This document shows, piece after piece, positions 44,559-54,306 of a stretch of 64,000 bases of DNA (position 1 is its first letter; the number at the start of each line of letters is the position of its first letter). Source of the DNA: Chryseosolibacter indicum. Its GTDB lineage: Bacteria; Bacteroidota; Bacteroidia; Cytophagales; Cyclobacteriaceae. The stretch is from contig NZ_JAHESD010000021.1 in the NCBI RefSeq assembly GCF_018598585.1, positions 1 to 64,000 of the forward strand. The letters run 5' to 3'. A program made the translations under genes and the position numbers. Below the pieces are notes generated by a model. It saw nothing but the letters and a program-made list of their open reading frames with translations, searched no databases and was not told the origin of the DNA.

Positions 44559-46316
44559 CTACTTTTTTACAGGTGCTTCCAACATAACATCCGATACGCA
44601 TCCCCCAGCGGGTACCATAGGAAAAACGTTATCTTCTTTTCCTACAACAGCTTCAAGGAAGTATGGGCCTTTCGCATCGAGCATTTCCTGTATTGCTGAT
44701 TTAAGATCACCACGTTGTTCTACTTTGCGTGCAGGTATATTGTATGCTTCAGCAAGCTTTATAAAGTCAGGATTCACCATCTCGGTAAATGAGTACCGCT
44801 TTTCATGGAAGAGTTGCTGCCATTGGCGCACCATACCCAAGAAGCTGTTGTTCAACACGAGAATTTTCACTGGTATTTTATACTGCATGATTGTTCCTAA
44901 CTCTTGAACAGTCATCTGATAACCTCCATCCCCAATAACTGCTATTACCTGTTTCTGAGGAGCTCCAAGTTTCGCTCCCATTGCTGCAGGAAGTGCAAAT
45001 CCCATAGTACCTGCCCCACCTGACGTTACATTTGAGCGTGGATTAGTGTATTTATAATAACGGGAAGTAACCATCTGGTGCTGGCCTACATCGGTTACAA
45101 CAACGGCTTCTCCTTTTGTAATATTTGATAAAAGGTTGATTACTTCTCCCATCGTTAACTTATCAGCAGGGTTGCATTCCTTATGGATCACTTTATCATA
45201 CTCAACTTTATTAAGAGTATGAAAACTTTGAATCCATTGGTCATGCTTTCCAGGATTGCAATAGCCAACCAGAGCCTGAAGTGCTTCTTTGGCATCGGCG
45301 TGAATAGAAACTTCAGTTTTTATAATCTTATCAATCTCGGCTTTGTCGATATCAATGTGAATAACCTTTGCCTGAGGGGCATACATCTTCACGTTGCCTG
45401 TTACACGGTCGTCGAAGCGCATACCAATGGCTATCAATACATCGCACTGGTTGGTGTTAACGTTGGGTCCGTAGTTACCGTGCATACCGAGATACCCAAC
45501 GTAATTAATATGATTCGCGGGAAAGCTACCTAGGCCAAGCAACGTACAGGCGACTGGTATTCCTGTTTTTTCAGAAAGTGCTTTAAGTTCTTCTGTAGCG
45601 CCTGATAACAAGACTCCCTGCCCTGCAAGTATGTAAGGCTTCTTTGCCTGATTTATTAGTTCAGCTGCAGCCTTTACGTTATTGAGCTGAAGTACAGGCT
45701 TTGGCTTATATGTACGAATACTATCGCACTTCCTATACTCCGGTTCCTCAATAAGCTCGTTTTGCGCATTCTTGGTAATATCGATTAACACAGGTCCCGG
45801 CCTTCCTGTAGTAGCAATGTAGAATGCTTTTGCTACAGCATCGGCAATGTCCTTAGCTTCTGTTACCTGTATATTCCATTTGGTAACAGGAATTGTGGTG
45901 TTAACCACATCGGTTTCCTGAAAGGCATCGGTTCCTAACAAATGAGCGAACACCTGCCCGGTAATACAAACAATGGGAGTTGAATCGATCAGCGCATCGG
46001 CAAGACCGGTAACAAGATTTGTTGCTCCAGGACCCGATGTTGCAAAAACAACGCCTGGCTTACCTGACACTCTTGCAAAACCCTGCGCAGCATGAATAGC
46101 GCCTTGCTCATGTCTTACCAGCACGTGATTTAATCTGTCTGCGTAATGATATAGTGCATCATACACAGGCATAATAGCACCTCCAGGATAACCAAATATT
46201 GTTTCTACATTCTGAGCAATCAGACTGCGAAGCAATATCTCCGATCCGGAAATCTGTTTTCGAGGCTGTTTATCAGTCTCTGCTTTTTTCTCACTCTTCG
46301 TCAGTAACGCATCCAT
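44559..46316 (-). CDS. ilvB: Acetolactate synthase large (catalytic) subunit
   Basis: 585 aa thiamine-diphosphate enzyme. The catalytic Glu lies in [21 protein letters not shown], the cofactor site is [19 protein letters not shown] with [10 protein letters not shown] after it, and an [12 protein letters not shown] region lies between. It joins two pyruvates, or pyruvate and 2-oxobutanoate. The start overlaps the ilvD end by 26 bp, which implies tight coupling. Its regulatory partner ilvN follows after 109 bp. Confidence 0.95.
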   Translation of the reverse strand: MDALLTKSEKKAETDKQPRKQISGSEILLRSLIAQNVETIFGYPGGAIMPVYDALYHYADRLNHVLVRHEQGAIHAAQGFARVSGKPGVVFATSGPGATNLVTGLADALIDSTPIVCITGQVFAHLLGTDAFQETDVVNTTIPVTKWNIQVTEAKDIADAVAKAFYIATTGRPGPVLIDITKNAQNELIEEPEYRKCDSIRTYKPKPVLQLNNVKAAAELINQAKKPYILAGQGVLLSGATEELKALSEKTGIPVACTLLGLGSFPANHINYVGYLGMHGNYGPNVNTNQCDVLIAIGMRFDDRVTGNVKMYAPQAKVIHIDIDKAEIDKIIKTEVSIHADAKEALQALVGYCNPGKHDQWIQSFHTLNKVEYDKVIHKECNPADKLTMGEVINLLSNITKGEAVVVTDVGQHQMVTSRYYKYTNPRSNVTSGGAGTMGFALPAAMGAKLGAPQKQVIAVIGDGGYQMTVQELGTIMQYKIPVKILVLNNSFLGMVRQWQQLFHEKRYSFTEMVNPDFIKLAEAYNIPARKVEQRGDLKSAIQEMLDAKGPYFLEAVVGKEDNVFPMVPAGGCVSDVMLEAPVKK

Positions 46317-47964
46317 CAGCAGCAGTTTTTACTTGTTTAGCATACTTTAATAAAATTCCACTCTTAACATTCAGATTTGGAGCTTTCCATGTTGCTCTTC
46401 TTTTTGCTATCGTGGCTTCATCAACCAAAAGGTTGATTTTGTTATTCTGAATATCAATTTCTATAACATCATTATCTTCAACGAGCGCAATTAATCCGCC
46501 GTCAAAAGCTTCCGGTGTAATATGGCCTACGACAAAGCCGTGTGTTCCTCCAGAAAATCTTCCGTCTGTTATGAGGGCTACGCTCTTACCGAGCCCTGTT
46601 CCCATAATTGCTGAAGTTGGCTTCAACATTTCTGGCATTCCAGGTGCACCTTTAGGTCCAACATAGCGGATCACGACAACGTCTCCGGCCTGTACTCTAC
46701 GTTCCTGGATACCTTTAATTAGTTCAAACTCCCCGTTAAAAACACGTGCTGGGCCCGTAAACTTCTCACCTTCTTTGCCCGTAATCTTTGCCACTGATCC
46801 TTGCTCTGCAAGGTTTCCATAAAGGATCTGAAGGTGACCTGTTTCTTTAATCGGTTTTTCTAATGGAAGAATTACATCCTGTGTGCTGAAATCAAGGTCT
46901 TTAGCATTGGCAAGATTTTCTGCTATTGTCTTTCCGGTAACGGTGAGGCAATCGCCATGAAGAAAACCTTTCTTCAACAAGTACTTCATCACAGCAGGAA
47001 CCCCACCATGGCGGTGAAGCTCATTCATTAAATATTTTCCGCTAGGTTTTAAATCAGCGATCAATGGCGTCTTATCTGATATCTTCTGGAAGTCATCCTG
47101 AGTTATTGAAACTCCGGCAGATTTTGCCATTGCAATAAGGTGAAGCACGGCATTCGTTGACCCGCCTAACGCCACCACTACGGTAATGGCATTTTCAAAA
47201 GCCTTTCTTGTCATGATATCGCGAGGTTTAATATCATGTTTAAGAAGGTGATAGATAGCTTTTCCGGCTTGCTGGCATTCTTCCGATTTATCCTTGCTTA
47301 ACGCAGGATTAGAAGAACTGTAAGGTAACGCCATTCCTAGTGCTTCAATGGCTGATGCCATCGTATTAGCCGTATACATACCACCGCAAGCTCCCGCACC
47401 AGGACAAGCATTTTGTATAACACCTTTAAAATCCTCAGGCGTAATGGTCCCCGCTATTTTCTGGCCCAATGCCTCAAAAGCAGAAATAATATTAAGTTCC
47501 TGTCCTTTCCAATGTCCTCCTGCTATAGATCCACCATACACCATAATGGCAGGTCTGTTTAAGCGGCCCATGGCAATTAATGCACCAGGCATATTTTTAT
47601 CACAACCCACAACGGCAATTAAACCATCATAATATTGCGCACCACATACTGTTTCAATGGAGTCCGCGATTACTTCACGACTTACCAACGAGTAGCGCAT
47701 ACCTTCTGTGCCGTTACTCATGCCATCACTTACACCAATTGTGTGGAACATCAGGCCAACAAGCTCATTATCCCACACGGCGGTCTTAACTTCTTCAGCA
47801 AGTTTATTAAGATGCATATTGCAGGTATTGCCATCATAGCCTGTGCTTACTATACCCACCTGTGCTTTTTGTAAATCTGTTTCCGTTAATCCAATCCCAT
47901 AGAACATAGCCTGCGCTGCCGGCAGTGTGGGATCTTGTGTTAATGTTTTACTATACTTATTCAA
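46291..47964 (-). CDS. ilvD: Dihydroxy-acid dehydratase
   Basis: 557 aa Fe-S dehydratase. Cluster cysteines appear in [22 protein letters not shown] and the [21 protein letters not shown] region, and the C-terminal [16 protein letters not shown] is conserved. It produces the 2-oxo acids that IlvE aminates. The start is TTG 47964: the conserved N-terminus [19 protein letters not shown] is only kept with it, a stop lies two codons upstream, and the next ATG is at residue 20. It lies 79 bp after ilvE. Confidence 0.95.
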   Translation of the reverse strand: MNKYSKTLTQDPTLPAAQAMFYGIGLTETDLQKAQVGIVSTGYDGNTCNMHLNKLAEEVKTAVWDNELVGLMFHTIGVSDGMSNGTEGMRYSLVSREVIADSIETVCGAQYYDGLIAVVGCDKNMPGALIAMGRLNRPAIMVYGGSIAGGHWKGQELNIISAFEALGQKIAGTITPEDFKGVIQNACPGAGACGGMYTANTMASAIEALGMALPYSSSNPALSKDKSEECQQAGKAIYHLLKHDIKPRDIMTRKAFENAITVVVALGGSTNAVLHLIAMAKSAGVSITQDDFQKISDKTPLIADLKPSGKYLMNELHRHGGVPAVMKYLLKKGFLHGDCLTVTGKTIAENLANAKDLDFSTQDVILPLEKPIKETGHLQILYGNLAEQGSVAKITGKEGEKFTGPARVFNGEFELIKGIQERRVQAGDVVVIRYVGPKGAPGMPEMLKPTSAIMGTGLGKSVALITDGRFSGGTHGFVVGHITPEAFDGGLIALVEDNDVIEIDIQNNKINLLVDEATIAKRRATWKAPNLNVKSGILLKYAKQVKTAADGCVTDEE

Positions 47965-48043
47965 TCTCTACCTTGTTTATTATAACTACTTATCATTAAC
48001 CAACCTTCGCTACTACTAATGACTATTGCCTAATAACCATTGA

Positions 48044-48931
48044 CTATATAATCACATAACTAAATGACTTCTCTAACACCTGACACTTGTAGGCTTCCTG
48101 TACAATAGCGCCCAGGCTATCTTTCCATTCCTTTTTAAATGTATTGGCATCTATCGATTCAATACCAGCGATCTCCACTGCAGTGCCACAGAGAAAAGCA
48201 CTGTCTGCAGTTTCCAGTTCATGTGGGTTGATTTGTTTCTCAACTACTGGAATATCAAGTTCGCGGCAAATATTAAGTACAACCTGGCGGGTAATGCTTG
48301 GAAAAATATGCCCGAGCGAAGGCGTATACAGAACACCATCTTTTTCCATAAAGAAATTAGCTGCAGGTGCCGCTGCCACATTACCGTTCATGTCTAACAA
48401 TAATGCTTCATCATACCCTCTTACTTTTGCTTCGCTTGTCGCGAGAATTCCATTTACATAATGTCCGCAAACTTTTGCTTCTACTTTTATAGATGCAGGA
48501 TTAGGACGCTGATAAGATGAAACACAAAGCTTCAATAATTGGTCACCATGATATTTCGCCCACTTCCATGTGCAGATCATCAGGTAAACATCTTTCGGCG
48601 TTGAGAGATACATATTAGGCCCGCAGTATGCCAGTGGACGTACATAAGCATCGGTAAGATTATTTTTTTCGAGAAGCTGATAAGAAATGTTAGTTAATTC
48701 TTCTGAATCATAGTCGAGGTTAATACTAATGGAAGCACAGCTATTCTTTAAACGTTCAAAATGCTCGTATGCTTTAAATAACTTCACACCGTTTTGAGTC
48801 TGGTAAGCACGAATTCCTTCAAACGCTCCAAAGCCGTAATGTAACGATTGGCTATAGAGGTCGGTGTGTGCATCAACGGCTTTGATGAACTTACCATTTA
48901 AGAAGAGAACCGTGTCTTTTGTGTAATACAT
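48044..48931 (-). CDS. ilvE: Branched-chain amino acid aminotransferase
   Basis: 295 aa, fold-type IV PLP enzyme. Seen are HYGFGAFEGIRAYQT and VEAKVCGHYVNGILATSEAK, in which Lys153 forms the Schiff base. In other IlvE proteins this is followed by a SEGPGAN-like motif that supplies the Glu contacting the PLP ring nitrogen. Here it reads AAAPAANFF, with Ala187 in that position. The later PGITR motif reads PSITR (Ser212). These changes may alter cofactor handling. It is the first gene of the ilv operon and follows the attenuator. Confidence 0.9.
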   Translation of the reverse strand: MYYTKDTVLFLNGKFIKAVDAHTDLYSQSLHYGFGAFEGIRAYQTQNGVKLFKAYEHFERLKNSCASISINLDYDSEELTNISYQLLEKNNLTDAYVRPLAYCGPNMYLSTPKDVYLMICTWKWAKYHGDQLLKLCVSSYQRPNPASIKVEAKVCGHYVNGILATSEAKVRGYDEALLLDMNGNVAAAPAANFFMEKDGVLYTPSLGHIFPSITRQVVLNICRELDIPVVEKQINPHELETADSAFLCGTAVEIAGIESIDANTFKKEWKDSLGAIVQEAYKCQVLEKSFSYVII

Positions 48932-48972
48932 AATTTACAACTGTTAGTTTGTTCTAGTGTATATAAAACAAA

Positions 48973-48997
48973 ACCGCCCCGAGGCTGTCGGGGCGGT
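48973..48997 (-). terminator. Attenuator terminator of the ilv operon
   Basis: A 10-bp perfect stem ACCGCCCCGA/TCGGGGCGGT (48973-48982, 48988-48997) with a 5-nt loop. On the minus strand it is followed by TTTTGTTTTA, 42 nt before the ilvE start. Its 5' arm can instead pair over 7 bp (CGCCCCG with CGGGGCG) with 49032-49038, inside the leader ORF, forming an antiterminator. Confidence 0.9.
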
Positions 48998-49019
48998 CAT
49001 TTATCTTATTATCTAAATC

Positions 49020-49142
49020 TTATACCATTTTCGCCCCGGCAGGTTTTATTCCTACGAGAATGACGATAATTAGCACAGAACCTATATTTCCTACGATTGC
49101 ACCGTAGATAAACTGACTTGATAAAGTTATTAACTTCCTCAT
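49020..49142 (-). CDS. ilv operon leader peptide
   Basis: A 40-codon ORF that starts MRKLITLSSQ and contains GSVLIIVILVGI at residues 21-32 (49047-49076 covers residues 23-32). In all 17 of 40 residues are Ile, Leu or Val. It ends with PAGAKMV, whose codons (CCT GCC GGG GCG) form the antiterminator arm, and its TAA is 22 nt before the attenuator stem. A ribosome stalled at the Val/Leu/Ile run for lack of charged tRNA would leave that arm free to block termination; one that reaches the stop would cover it. No other function is likely. Confidence 0.88.
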   Translation of the reverse strand: MRKLITLSSQFIYGAIVGNIGSVLIIVILVGIKPAGAKMV

Positions 49143-49168
49143 ATTGTTCTGCGTGAGTACAATTGTCA

Positions 49169-49177
49169 CAAATTATA
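49169..49177 (-). promoter_or_regulatory. Candidate -7 element of the ilv operon
   Basis: On the minus strand TATAATTTG lies 27 nt before the leader ATG. It resembles TAnnTTTG with one extra base, and no clear -33 element is seen. The position between the leuA terminator (49261-49290) and the leader fits an independent promoter. Confidence 0.35.
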
Positions 49178-49260
49178 AACTAGAATTCAAGAAAACACAG
49201 GAAAAAATTTTGTTTGCAAACGAATGTTAGTAACAAGACAGCGCTATTGCTAAAACAAAA

Positions 49261-49290
49261 AAGGGAATGGGCTGTCTGCCCATCCCCCTT
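49261..49290 (-). terminator. Intrinsic terminator after leuA
   Basis: On the minus strand GGGGATGGGC pairs with GCCCATTCCC (one G-U) around a 5-nt loop and is followed by TTTTTTGTTTT, about 25 nt after the leuA stop. It separates the leu operon from the ilv leader. Confidence 0.88.
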
Positions 49291-49313
49291 GATTTATCCG
49301 TTACAGGTAATAC

Positions 49314-50474
49314 CTATTTAACAAGGATAGGCATTTGCCCCATCAATGCTATCAGATCTTCGTTTTCAACTTTCTTCTTCTCGTCAGCTATTATTAAGAA
49401 ATGTTCATAGATTGTATCAAGCTCGGTCTTGCTGGGTTGATATCCCAATAGTTCCAACCTGTGTTTTAATGCAGCACGACCACTTCTTGCTGTAAGAATA
49501 ATAGACGAACAAGGAACTCCAACCTGGTCAGGGCTAATGATCTCATAATTCTCAGGATTCTTTAAAAATCCATCCTGATGAATACCAGAAGAATGCGCAA
49601 AAGCATTTGCACCTACAATTGCCTTGTTGGGCTGAACAGGCATACGCATCATCTCAGAGATCATCGTGCTGATAGCATAGATCCTTTCTGATTTGATATT
49701 GGTATGTAAGTTAAGATCCTTATGTGTGTTGATAATCATTGCTACTTCTTCAAGAGAAGTGTTACCCGCACGCTCTCCTATACCGTTAATAGTTACCTCT
49801 GCCTGTCTCGCTCCATTCATTAATCCTGCCATCGTATTTGCAGTAGCCAAACCAAGATCGTTATGACAGTGAACAGAAATAGTAGCCTTATGAATGTTCT
49901 TTACATTTTCAAATAAATATTGAATTCGCTTTCCATATAGATGCGGCAGGCAATAACCTGTGGTATCCGGAATATTAACAACATCTGCTCCTGCTGCTAT
50001 TACAGCCTCAACCATTTGTGCAAGAAACGCAAGATCAGCACGACCTGAATCTTCTGCAAAAAATTCCACCTCTGCATTCTTACTCTTCGCATATTGAACT
50101 GCCCAAACACCTTGTTCAAGCACCTTCTCTCTACTGCTATTGAATTTGTGTTTGATATGGATATCAGAAGAACCTATACCAGTGTGAATACGCGGATTTT
50201 TCGCGTAACGTAAAGCCTCAGCTGCCACGTCTATATCGTCTTTCTTAGACCTCGTAAGGGCACACACGATAACCTCATTTACAGCCTTGGAGATTTCAAT
50301 AACTGAAAGGAAATCACCTGGGCTTGATATTGGAAACCCGGCTTCAATTACATCTACCCCTAGCAGTTCCAGCTCACGCGCAACTGTAATTTTCTCATCG
50401 GTCGAAAGCTGGCACCCTGGCACTTGTTCGCCATCGCGTAACGTAGTATCGAATATTTGAATTTTTTGGCTCAT
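49314..50474 (-). CDS. leuA: 2-isopropylmalate synthase, short form
   Basis: 386 aa DRE-TIM metallolyase. Seen are [18 protein letters not shown], the metal-binding [18 protein letters not shown] and the [18 protein letters not shown] motif. E. coli LeuA is ~520 aa because it adds a C-terminal leucine-binding regulatory domain, which is absent here, as the protein ends after the catalytic and subdomain part. It condenses acetyl-CoA with 2-oxoisovalerate. Homocitrate synthase is an alternative by length, but the position after leuC-leuD-leuB supports LeuA. Last gene of the leu operon. Confidence 0.9.
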   Translation of the reverse strand: MSQKIQIFDTTLRDGEQVPGCQLSTDEKITVARELELLGVDVIEAGFPISSPGDFLSVIEISKAVNEVIVCALTRSKKDDIDVAAEALRYAKNPRIHTGIGSSDIHIKHKFNSSREKVLEQGVWAVQYAKSKNAEVEFFAEDSGRADLAFLAQMVEAVIAAGADVVNIPDTTGYCLPHLYGKRIQYLFENVKNIHKATISVHCHNDLGLATANTMAGLMNGARQAEVTINGIGERAGNTSLEEVAMIINTHKDLNLHTNIKSERIYAISTMISEMMRMPVQPNKAIVGANAFAHSSGIHQDGFLKNPENYEIISPDQVGVPCSSIILTARSGRAALKHRLELLGYQPSKTELDTIYEHFLIIADEKKKVENEDLIALMGQMPILVK

Positions 50475-50509
50475 TTCGTTTCGTTTATTTATTAACGCTG
50501 ATGTTTCTA

Positions 50510-51610
50510 CTATCGATTGACATCTATGGAGGTTATTATTCTCACTTGATTACTGATAACGTTACCCATTACCTCAGTTCCAAGAATTTTCTCAAGTGCA
50601 GTTGAACTATCTGCTATATCTTTTGTCCTATATCCTTCCTGCAATGTCTTTTCAACAGCCTTTATCACTGTTTCAGACTCTTCTTTTAATCCAAATGATA
50701 TATCCAGAAGTAGAGCTGCTGAAAGAATAGAAGCTAGCGGATTGGCTATCCCTTTGCCCGTAATGTCATGTGCACTGCCATGTATAGGTTCATATAATCC
50801 TACTTTGTCTCCTACCGAAGCTGAAGCCAGCATACCCATAGACCCCGCAATCTGAGATGCTTCATCAGTAAGGATATCACCAAATAAGTTTCCTGTAAGC
50901 ACAACATCAAAACTTCTTGGGTTTTGAATTAACTTCATTGCCGCAGCATCAACAAACATGTGCTCAACAGTAACATCGGGATATTCTTTTGCTACCTCCT
51001 GAACAACGGCTCTCCATAACCGGGAGCTTTCAAGCACATTTGCCTTATCAACAGATGTTACCTTATTCTTTCTTGTCTGGGCTGCCTTAAATGCTTTATG
51101 CGCAATTCTTTCTACTTCAAACTTTGAGTAGATCATTGTATCATAAGCAGTCTCATTATTGTTTTTACGGCCACGCTCACCAAAGTATACGTCGCCAGTA
51201 AGTTCGCGGAAGAATAAGATATCTGCACCTCTCAATATTTCAGGTTTAATACTCGAAGCTTCAAGAAGCTCATCAAAAAGTTTAATAGGACGAAGGTTAG
51301 CATACAACCCAAGTTCCTTTCGCATTTTAAGAAGGCCTTGCTCTGGTCTTACTTTTAGTGTAGGATCATTATCATACTTCGGATGTCCAACTGCACCAAA
51401 AAGAATGGCATCGGTATTTTTCAATTTGGTAAGTGTCTCTTCAGGAAGCGGATCTCCGGTTGATTCAATAGCATCATGACCAATAACTGCGTAGTCAAAC
51501 ACAAATTCATGACCAAAACATTCTGCTATTTGCTCTAATACTTTTTTGCCGCAGGCAGTAACTTCTTTACCGATTCCGTCTCCAGGCAGTATGGTAATCT
51601 TCTTCTTCAT
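50510..51610 (-). CDS. leuB: 3-isopropylmalate dehydrogenase
   Basis: 366 aa isocitrate/isopropylmalate dehydrogenase fold. Visible are [17 protein letters not shown] at the N-terminus, [13 protein letters not shown], the [20 protein letters not shown] metal-binding region and [21 protein letters not shown], which shapes the NAD site. It oxidises and decarboxylates 3-isopropylmalate. It is 9 bp after leuD and 35 bp before leuA on the same strand. Confidence 0.95.
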   Translation of the reverse strand: MKKKITILPGDGIGKEVTACGKKVLEQIAECFGHEFVFDYAVIGHDAIESTGDPLPEETLTKLKNTDAILFGAVGHPKYDNDPTLKVRPEQGLLKMRKELGLYANLRPIKLFDELLEASSIKPEILRGADILFFRELTGDVYFGERGRKNNNETAYDTMIYSKFEVERIAHKAFKAAQTRKNKVTSVDKANVLESSRLWRAVVQEVAKEYPDVTVEHMFVDAAAMKLIQNPRSFDVVLTGNLFGDILTDEASQIAGSMGMLASASVGDKVGLYEPIHGSAHDITGKGIANPLASILSAALLLDISFGLKEESETVIKAVEKTLQEGYRTKDIADSSTALEKILGTEVMGNVISNQVRIITSIDVNR

Positions 51611-51619
51611 GCTTAGAAC

Positions 51620-52207
51620 TTAGTGTGTTAATTCAAATTGTTTAATATCATCACGTAAACTGATCAGGTAGTCGATATCGTCGTATCCGTTCATCAGGCA
51701 TGTCTTCTTATAAGCATTGATGTCGAAGCTTTCTGATGATCCGTCTTCCAGCACTACCTGTTGTTTTGTAAGATCTACTGTGATTATTGTTGAAGGATTT
51801 TTTTCTATGAACTGAAAAATTTTCTTAAGAAATGTGTCTGATACCTGTACAGGAAGTAAGGCGTTATTTAACGCATTATTTTTAAAAATATCTGCAAAGA
51901 AGCTTGAGATAACTACACGAAAACCACCATCATATATTGCCCATGCTGCGTGTTCGCGACTGCTTCCGCAACCAAAATTCTTTCCCGCTACAAGTATTTT
52001 ACCCGAATAGGTCGTATTGTTAAGTACAAAATCTGCTTTAGGATTTCCATCCGCATCATAGCGCCAGTCACGAAACAGGTTTTCACCAAAACCTTCTCGT
52101 GTAGTGGCTTTTAAAAAACGCGCAGGAATAATCTGATCCGTATCAATATTCTCTATAGCTAGAGGAACTGCTGTACTTTTTAATGTTGTGAATTTTTCTT
52201 TACTCAT
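51620..52207 (-). CDS. leuD: 3-isopropylmalate dehydratase small subunit
   Basis: 195 aa from ATG 52207 (seven more codons upstream start at TTG). Seen are [32 protein letters not shown] and a [18 protein letters not shown] region, all typical of aconitase domain IV. It binds the LeuC subunit and isomerises isopropylmalate. The start lies 23 bp after the leuC stop. Confidence 0.94.
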   Translation of the reverse strand: MSKEKFTTLKSTAVPLAIENIDTDQIIPARFLKATTREGFGENLFRDWRYDADGNPKADFVLNNTTYSGKILVAGKNFGCGSSREHAAWAIYDGGFRVVISSFFADIFKNNALNNALLPVQVSDTFLKKIFQFIEKNPSTIITVDLTKQQVVLEDGSSESFDINAYKKTCLMNGYDDIDYLISLRDDIKQFELTH

Positions 52208-52230
52208 TGTAACGTAGCCGTTATTCAATT

Positions 52231-53640
52231 TTAAACTAGTTCTCTGACGTCGGTAACTTTCCCTGTAATGGCCGCAGCTGCAGCCGATAGCGGACTTGCC
52301 AGAAATGTCCTTGACTTTGGTCCTTGTCTTCCTTCAAAATTTCTGTTTGAAGTCGATATACAATACTTACCCGCGGGAATCTTATCTTCATTCATTCCAA
52401 GGCAGGCTGAACATCCAGGACCACGTAGTTCAAATCCTGCTTCTTCAAATATTTTATCAAGGCCTTCCTGACGCGCTTGCTGTTCTACCTGTTTTGATCC
52501 TGGTACAACCCATACTTCTACATCAGGTGCCTTCTTCTTGCCTTTTACCATCTGGGCTACCAAACGCAGATCTTCAATACGTGCGTTTGTACAACTTCCG
52601 ATGAAAACATAGTCAACCTTTCTACCAAGGAGTTGTGCTCCTGGCTCAAGCCCCATGTACTCAAGAGATTTTGAAAAAGATGTATGCTCACTAATATCTT
52701 TAAGCTCATTCAATGTTGGAATACGATCAGTGACCTTGATGCCCATACCAGGGTTTGTACCGTAAGTAATCATAGGCGCAATGTCTGCAGCATCATATTT
52801 TAGAACTTCATCAAACTCAGCTCCGTCGTCTGATTTCAAATGCCTCCATTGTTCAACCAATCGATCGAACTGTTCTCCTTTAGGAGCAAATTGACGACCT
52901 TTAATGTAATTGAAGGTCGTCTCGTCAGGCGCAATTAGTCCGCCACGCGCTCCCATCTCAATACTCATATTGCAAATCGTCATACGAGCTTCCATAGAAA
53001 GATTGCGAATGGTATCACCGGCATATTCAACAAAATATCCTGTAGCACCGCTCGCAGAGATTTTCGAGATGATGTATAGAATAATATCTTTTGCGAGAAC
53101 TCCTTTGCCAAGTTTTCCATTGATCTCAATCTTCATACGCTTGGGCTTATACTGAAGTACACATTGAGTCGCCAATACCTGTTCTACCTCACTTGTACCA
53201 ATGCCGAAAGCAATGTTTCCGAAAGCACCATGCGTAGATGTATGGCTATCACCACACACAATGGTCATACCTGGAAGTGTAAGACCTAACTCGGGTCCGA
53301 TTATATGAACAATGCCTTGAAAAGGATGGCCAAGATCGTAGAGGTTAACGCCAAACTCCGCACAGTTCTTACGCAGTGTTTCTACCTGATGTCTTGATAA
53401 TGCTTCTTTAATTGGTAGATGCTGATCTTTGGTAGGAACATTATGATCTGCTGTGGCAGTAGTTCTTGAGGTATTAAAAACTTTTATGCCTCTCTTACGT
53501 AATCCATCAAAAGCTTGCGGACTTGTAACCTCATGAATAAAGTGTCTGTCGATGTATAACACGTCAGGATAACCTTCACTTTGCCTTACTACGTGCGCAT
53601 CCCAGATTTTGTCGAACAATGTTTTAGCTGTCTGGCTCAT
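52231..53640 (-). CDS. leuC: 3-isopropylmalate dehydratase large subunit
   Basis: 469 aa aconitase-type enzyme from ATG 53640; the open frame continues eight codons to a TTG. It shows [53 protein letters not shown] with the first cluster Cys, and [15 protein letters not shown] with the two others. With LeuD it converts 2- to 3-isopropylmalate using a 4Fe-4S cluster. It is the first structural gene after the leu attenuator (53711-53742). Confidence 0.95.
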   Translation of the reverse strand: MSQTAKTLFDKIWDAHVVRQSEGYPDVLYIDRHFIHEVTSPQAFDGLRKRGIKVFNTSRTTATADHNVPTKDQHLPIKEALSRHQVETLRKNCAEFGVNLYDLGHPFQGIVHIIGPELGLTLPGMTIVCGDSHTSTHGAFGNIAFGIGTSEVEQVLATQCVLQYKPKRMKIEINGKLGKGVLAKDIILYIISKISASGATGYFVEYAGDTIRNLSMEARMTICNMSIEMGARGGLIAPDETTFNYIKGRQFAPKGEQFDRLVEQWRHLKSDDGAEFDEVLKYDAADIAPMITYGTNPGMGIKVTDRIPTLNELKDISEHTSFSKSLEYMGLEPGAQLLGRKVDYVFIGSCTNARIEDLRLVAQMVKGKKKAPDVEVWVVPGSKQVEQQARQEGLDKIFEEAGFELRGPGCSACLGMNEDKIPAGKYCISTSNRNFEGRQGPKSRTFLASPLSAAAAAITGKVTDVRELV

Positions 53641-53710
53641 TTCTATTACGTCTAAAAAATTCAATCAATGTAAACAAGTGTTAGTTTGTCGTAGTCTTCT
53701 TAAAACGAAA

Positions 53711-53742
53711 CCGCCCCTCCAGAAGAATTTCTGGAGGGGCGG
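53711..53742 (-). terminator. Attenuator terminator of the leu operon
   Basis: A perfect 14-bp stem CCGCCCCTCCAGAA/TTCTGGAGGGGCGG (53711-53724, 53729-53742) with a 4-nt loop. It is followed on the minus strand by TTTCGTTTTA, about 70 nt upstream of the leuC ATG. It is stronger than the ilv terminator. I found no equally strong upstream arm that could break it. Confidence 0.88.
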
Positions 53743-53803
53743 ACGACAATATCTATATTTACAACGATTGCTCTGTGTTAACTCAAAATTATTTAATTGT
53801 GAT

Positions 53804-53833
53804 TTACGAAGATGCCAAAAGTAATCGGTACAT
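53804..53833 (-). CDS. leu operon leader peptide
   Basis: A nine-residue ORF, MYRLLLASS, with three consecutive leucine codons (TTA CTT TTG), ending 61 nt before the 14-bp terminator stem. Length, codon content and position ahead of leuCDBA all fit a leucine-sensing leader. Stalling at the Leu codons should prevent terminator formation by an intermediate structure that I could not identify by eye. Confidence 0.8.
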   Translation of the reverse strand: MYRLLLASS

Positions 53834-54162
53834 CAATAAAAAAATAAAAAAATTTCAAACCACACAAGTGTTTGGTTGTTTCCTCATCTCTTGAATTTAA
53901 AAAGAACATCTTAAAAATTTATAAAGCCGCCTTGTCCTGATTATTATTTAGCAACTTCTTCATCAGTGTACTTCTCACACATTAATCAATTGTCTCGTTG
54001 CTAAAGTGTTTTTCTCATTTCGTTATTTGCTTTCTCTTCTCATTATAAATCAGTAGTAATACGGAGCGAAAATCAAGTTTTATCTGTATACCCGGTTGCC
54101 TGCCCAAATGTTAATTTTGCATTCACACCAATCAATATAGTTTCAATCAATATTGATATTTA
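53834..54162. other. Divergent intergenic region between the leu leader and a small ORF
   Basis: No gene is visible. A plus-strand TAATTTTG at 54112-54119 matches TAnnTTTG, 44 bp before the 47-aa ORF, but a -33 element at the usual distance is missing. A perfect 8-bp inverted repeat ATCAATAT/ATATTGAT (54131-54138, 54150-54157) follows in the leader. On the minus side GTGGTTTG (about 53873-53880) could be a weak leu -7 element. Confidence 0.45.
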
Positions 54163-54306
54163 ATGAAGGGATTTTTCTTCATTGGTTTAGGCTTAGGTAT
54201 AATTGGATGGTTGGCTAATACGGTCGCATCAGACGGATCGACCTTACCATTCATACTTAAAAATGACCACTATTTTGTTGAAGAAAAAGCCACTCAACAT
54301 GTTTAG
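54163..54306 (+). CDS. Possible 47-aa small membrane protein
   Basis: ATG 54163 opens MKGFFFIGLGLGIIGWLANT, a plausible single membrane helix, followed by a polar tail ending EEKATQHV. It has an exact -7-like element 44 bp upstream. Its last 50 bp overlap the end of the convergent FRG gene, which weakens the case. It is too short for a family call. Confidence 0.35.
   Translation: MKGFFFIGLGLGIIGWLANTVASDGSTLPFILKNDHYFVEEKATQHV

Noticed and set aside
53641-53664. TTG start for leuC eight codons upstream
   Set aside because: ATG 53640 begins a normal LeuC and a TTG start is less likely.
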